From the NCBI GenBank assembly GCA_012514965.1, contig JAAYZH010000224.1, positions 1 to 14,627 of the forward strand: a stretch of 14,627 bases of DNA, given 5' to 3'. Source of the DNA: Clostridiaceae bacterium (GTDB lineage: Bacteria > Bacillota > Clostridia > Saccharofermentanales > Fastidiosipilaceae). Under the pieces are notes generated by a model, which did no database searches, was not told where the DNA came from, and saw nothing but the letters and a program-made list of their open reading frames with translations. A program made the position numbers and the translations under genes. Shown here in pieces: positions 14,060-14,627 of this stretch (position 1 is the first letter of the stretch; each line of letters opens with the position of its first letter).

Positions 14060-14627
14060 GGCCACTGAAAAAGTCCGTCTATTTAGTGTCATTTTTGTGT
14101 AATGGTATCTGTTCGCGAAAAATAGGATAATAGGAGCATACAAAAACAAGGTAGAAGAGGGTATAGCCAATGTTGCGGACAGACAATCAGATTAAGCTAA
14201 GTGAATTTGGAAATCTCTACGATCTCGTGGTACCAAAGAACAACCTCCTGCGAAAGATCAAGGAAAACATCGATTTTAGCTTCGTCAATCCGCTGCTGAA
14301 GAAGCAATACTGCGAGGCGTTTGGCAGGCCGGCCAAAGAACCGGAGATGATGTTCAAGATCATGTTTTTGAAGCGCTTGTACGACCTGTCCGATGAGGTT
14401 CTGGTCGACAACTTAGGCTATAACATGGCCTTCAAATACTTTATCGGCCTGGATCCTGAAGACCACACGATCGATCCGAGTCTGCTGACCAAATTCCGCA
14501 AGACCCGCATAACGGAAGACATCCTAGAGGAGATGCTGGCTGAGACCATACGCCAGGCCATCGAAAAGGGCTTGCTAAAGAGCCGCTCCATTATCGTGGA
14601 TTCCACGCATTCGGCCAGCAAAGGCAA
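14060..14627 (+). mobile_element. IS1182-family insertion sequence, 5' part
   Basis: The transposase frame begins at 14170 and is cut by the window end. A likely left terminal repeat is GGCCACTGAAAAAGTCC (14060-14076), about 100 bp upstream of the start, a normal distance for this family. The right end is not visible, so the boundary and any target duplication cannot be confirmed. Confidence 0.55.
14170..14627 (+). CDS. IS1182-family transposase, N-terminal part (truncated by window)
   Basis: The frame is open for 152 codons to the window end. The protein starts MLRTDNQIKLSEF and contains the DUF772-type N-terminal region, with FGRPAKEPEMMFKIMFLKRL (about 51-70) and YFIGLDPEDHTIDPSLLTKF (about 92-111). 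The start of the catalytic DDE domain is visible at IIVDSTHS; the first acidic residue is near 145. These are typical of IS1182/IS5-superfamily DDE transposases. A weak GAGGG precedes the ATG by about 8 nt. No frameshift is seen in the visible part, so the element may be intact. The rest lies outside the window. Confidence 0.9.
   Translation, partial: MLRTDNQIKLSEFGNLYDLVVPKNNLLRKIKENIDFSFVNPLLKKQYCEAFGRPAKEPEMMFKIMFLKRLYDLSDEVLVDNLGYNMAFKYFIGLDPEDHTIDPSLLTKFRKTRITEDILEEMLAETIRQAIEKGLLKSRSIIVDSTHSASKG

Noticed and set aside
12926..14170. 414-codon minus-strand frame
   Set aside because: It is antisense to the hydA H-cluster domain and runs through the terminator and the palindrome.

Overview
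The window looks like a chromosomal stretch from an anaerobic, moderately GC-rich Bacillota (Clostridia-type) bacterium. The grounds are: a complete three-gene [FeFe]-hydrogenase operon of the electron-bifurcating HydABC type; strong AGGAGG-type ribosome binding sites; a catalase with a PerR-like peroxide operator; a Firmicute-style one-piece ABC exporter; and an IS1182-family transposase. No rRNA, tRNA or CRISPR array was seen. The taxonomic call rests on gene content only.

Layout, left to right. Bases 1-206 are a GC-rich tandem array of about 28-bp palindrome-containing units ending in a hairpin. A 35-bp direct duplication (205-274) follows and runs into the 3' end of the first gene. Two minus-strand genes come next: a zinc-dependent phospholipase C-like protein (266-1108) and a Cof-type HAD phosphatase (1217-2020). 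A sigma70-like promoter drives a plus-strand Gfo/Idh/MocA oxidoreductase (2403-3413). It meets a small minus-strand GNAT protein (3498-3785) across a convergent hairpin. A heme catalase (4017-5723, minus) has a perfect 7-1-7 inverted repeat over its candidate -10 element. After about 600 bp of mostly non-coding DNA come a rho-independent terminator and a 987-aa fused ABC transporter (6337-9300, minus).

The ABC gene diverges from the hydrogenase operon: hydC (9648-10163), hydB (10160-12019) and hydA (12041-13795), all plus strand. The operon is tightly packed (4-bp overlap, then a 21-bp gap), starts from an extended -10 promoter and ends in a strong terminator. HydC and HydB together form a NuoE/NuoF-like NAD(H)-FMN module, and HydA is the H2-producing or H2-consuming catalytic subunit. 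By homology the complex couples H2 to NAD(H) and ferredoxin. The hydEFG maturases are not in the window. Downstream lie a 52-bp perfect palindrome, a dyad that also occurs near 6108, and the 5' part of an IS1182-family insertion sequence cut off by the window end.

No wholly new system is evident and the protein-coding genes are recognisable families. The most unusual content is in the repeats and palindromes (1-274, 6101-6138, 13882-13933, 14001-14033) and in the predicted peroxide operator.
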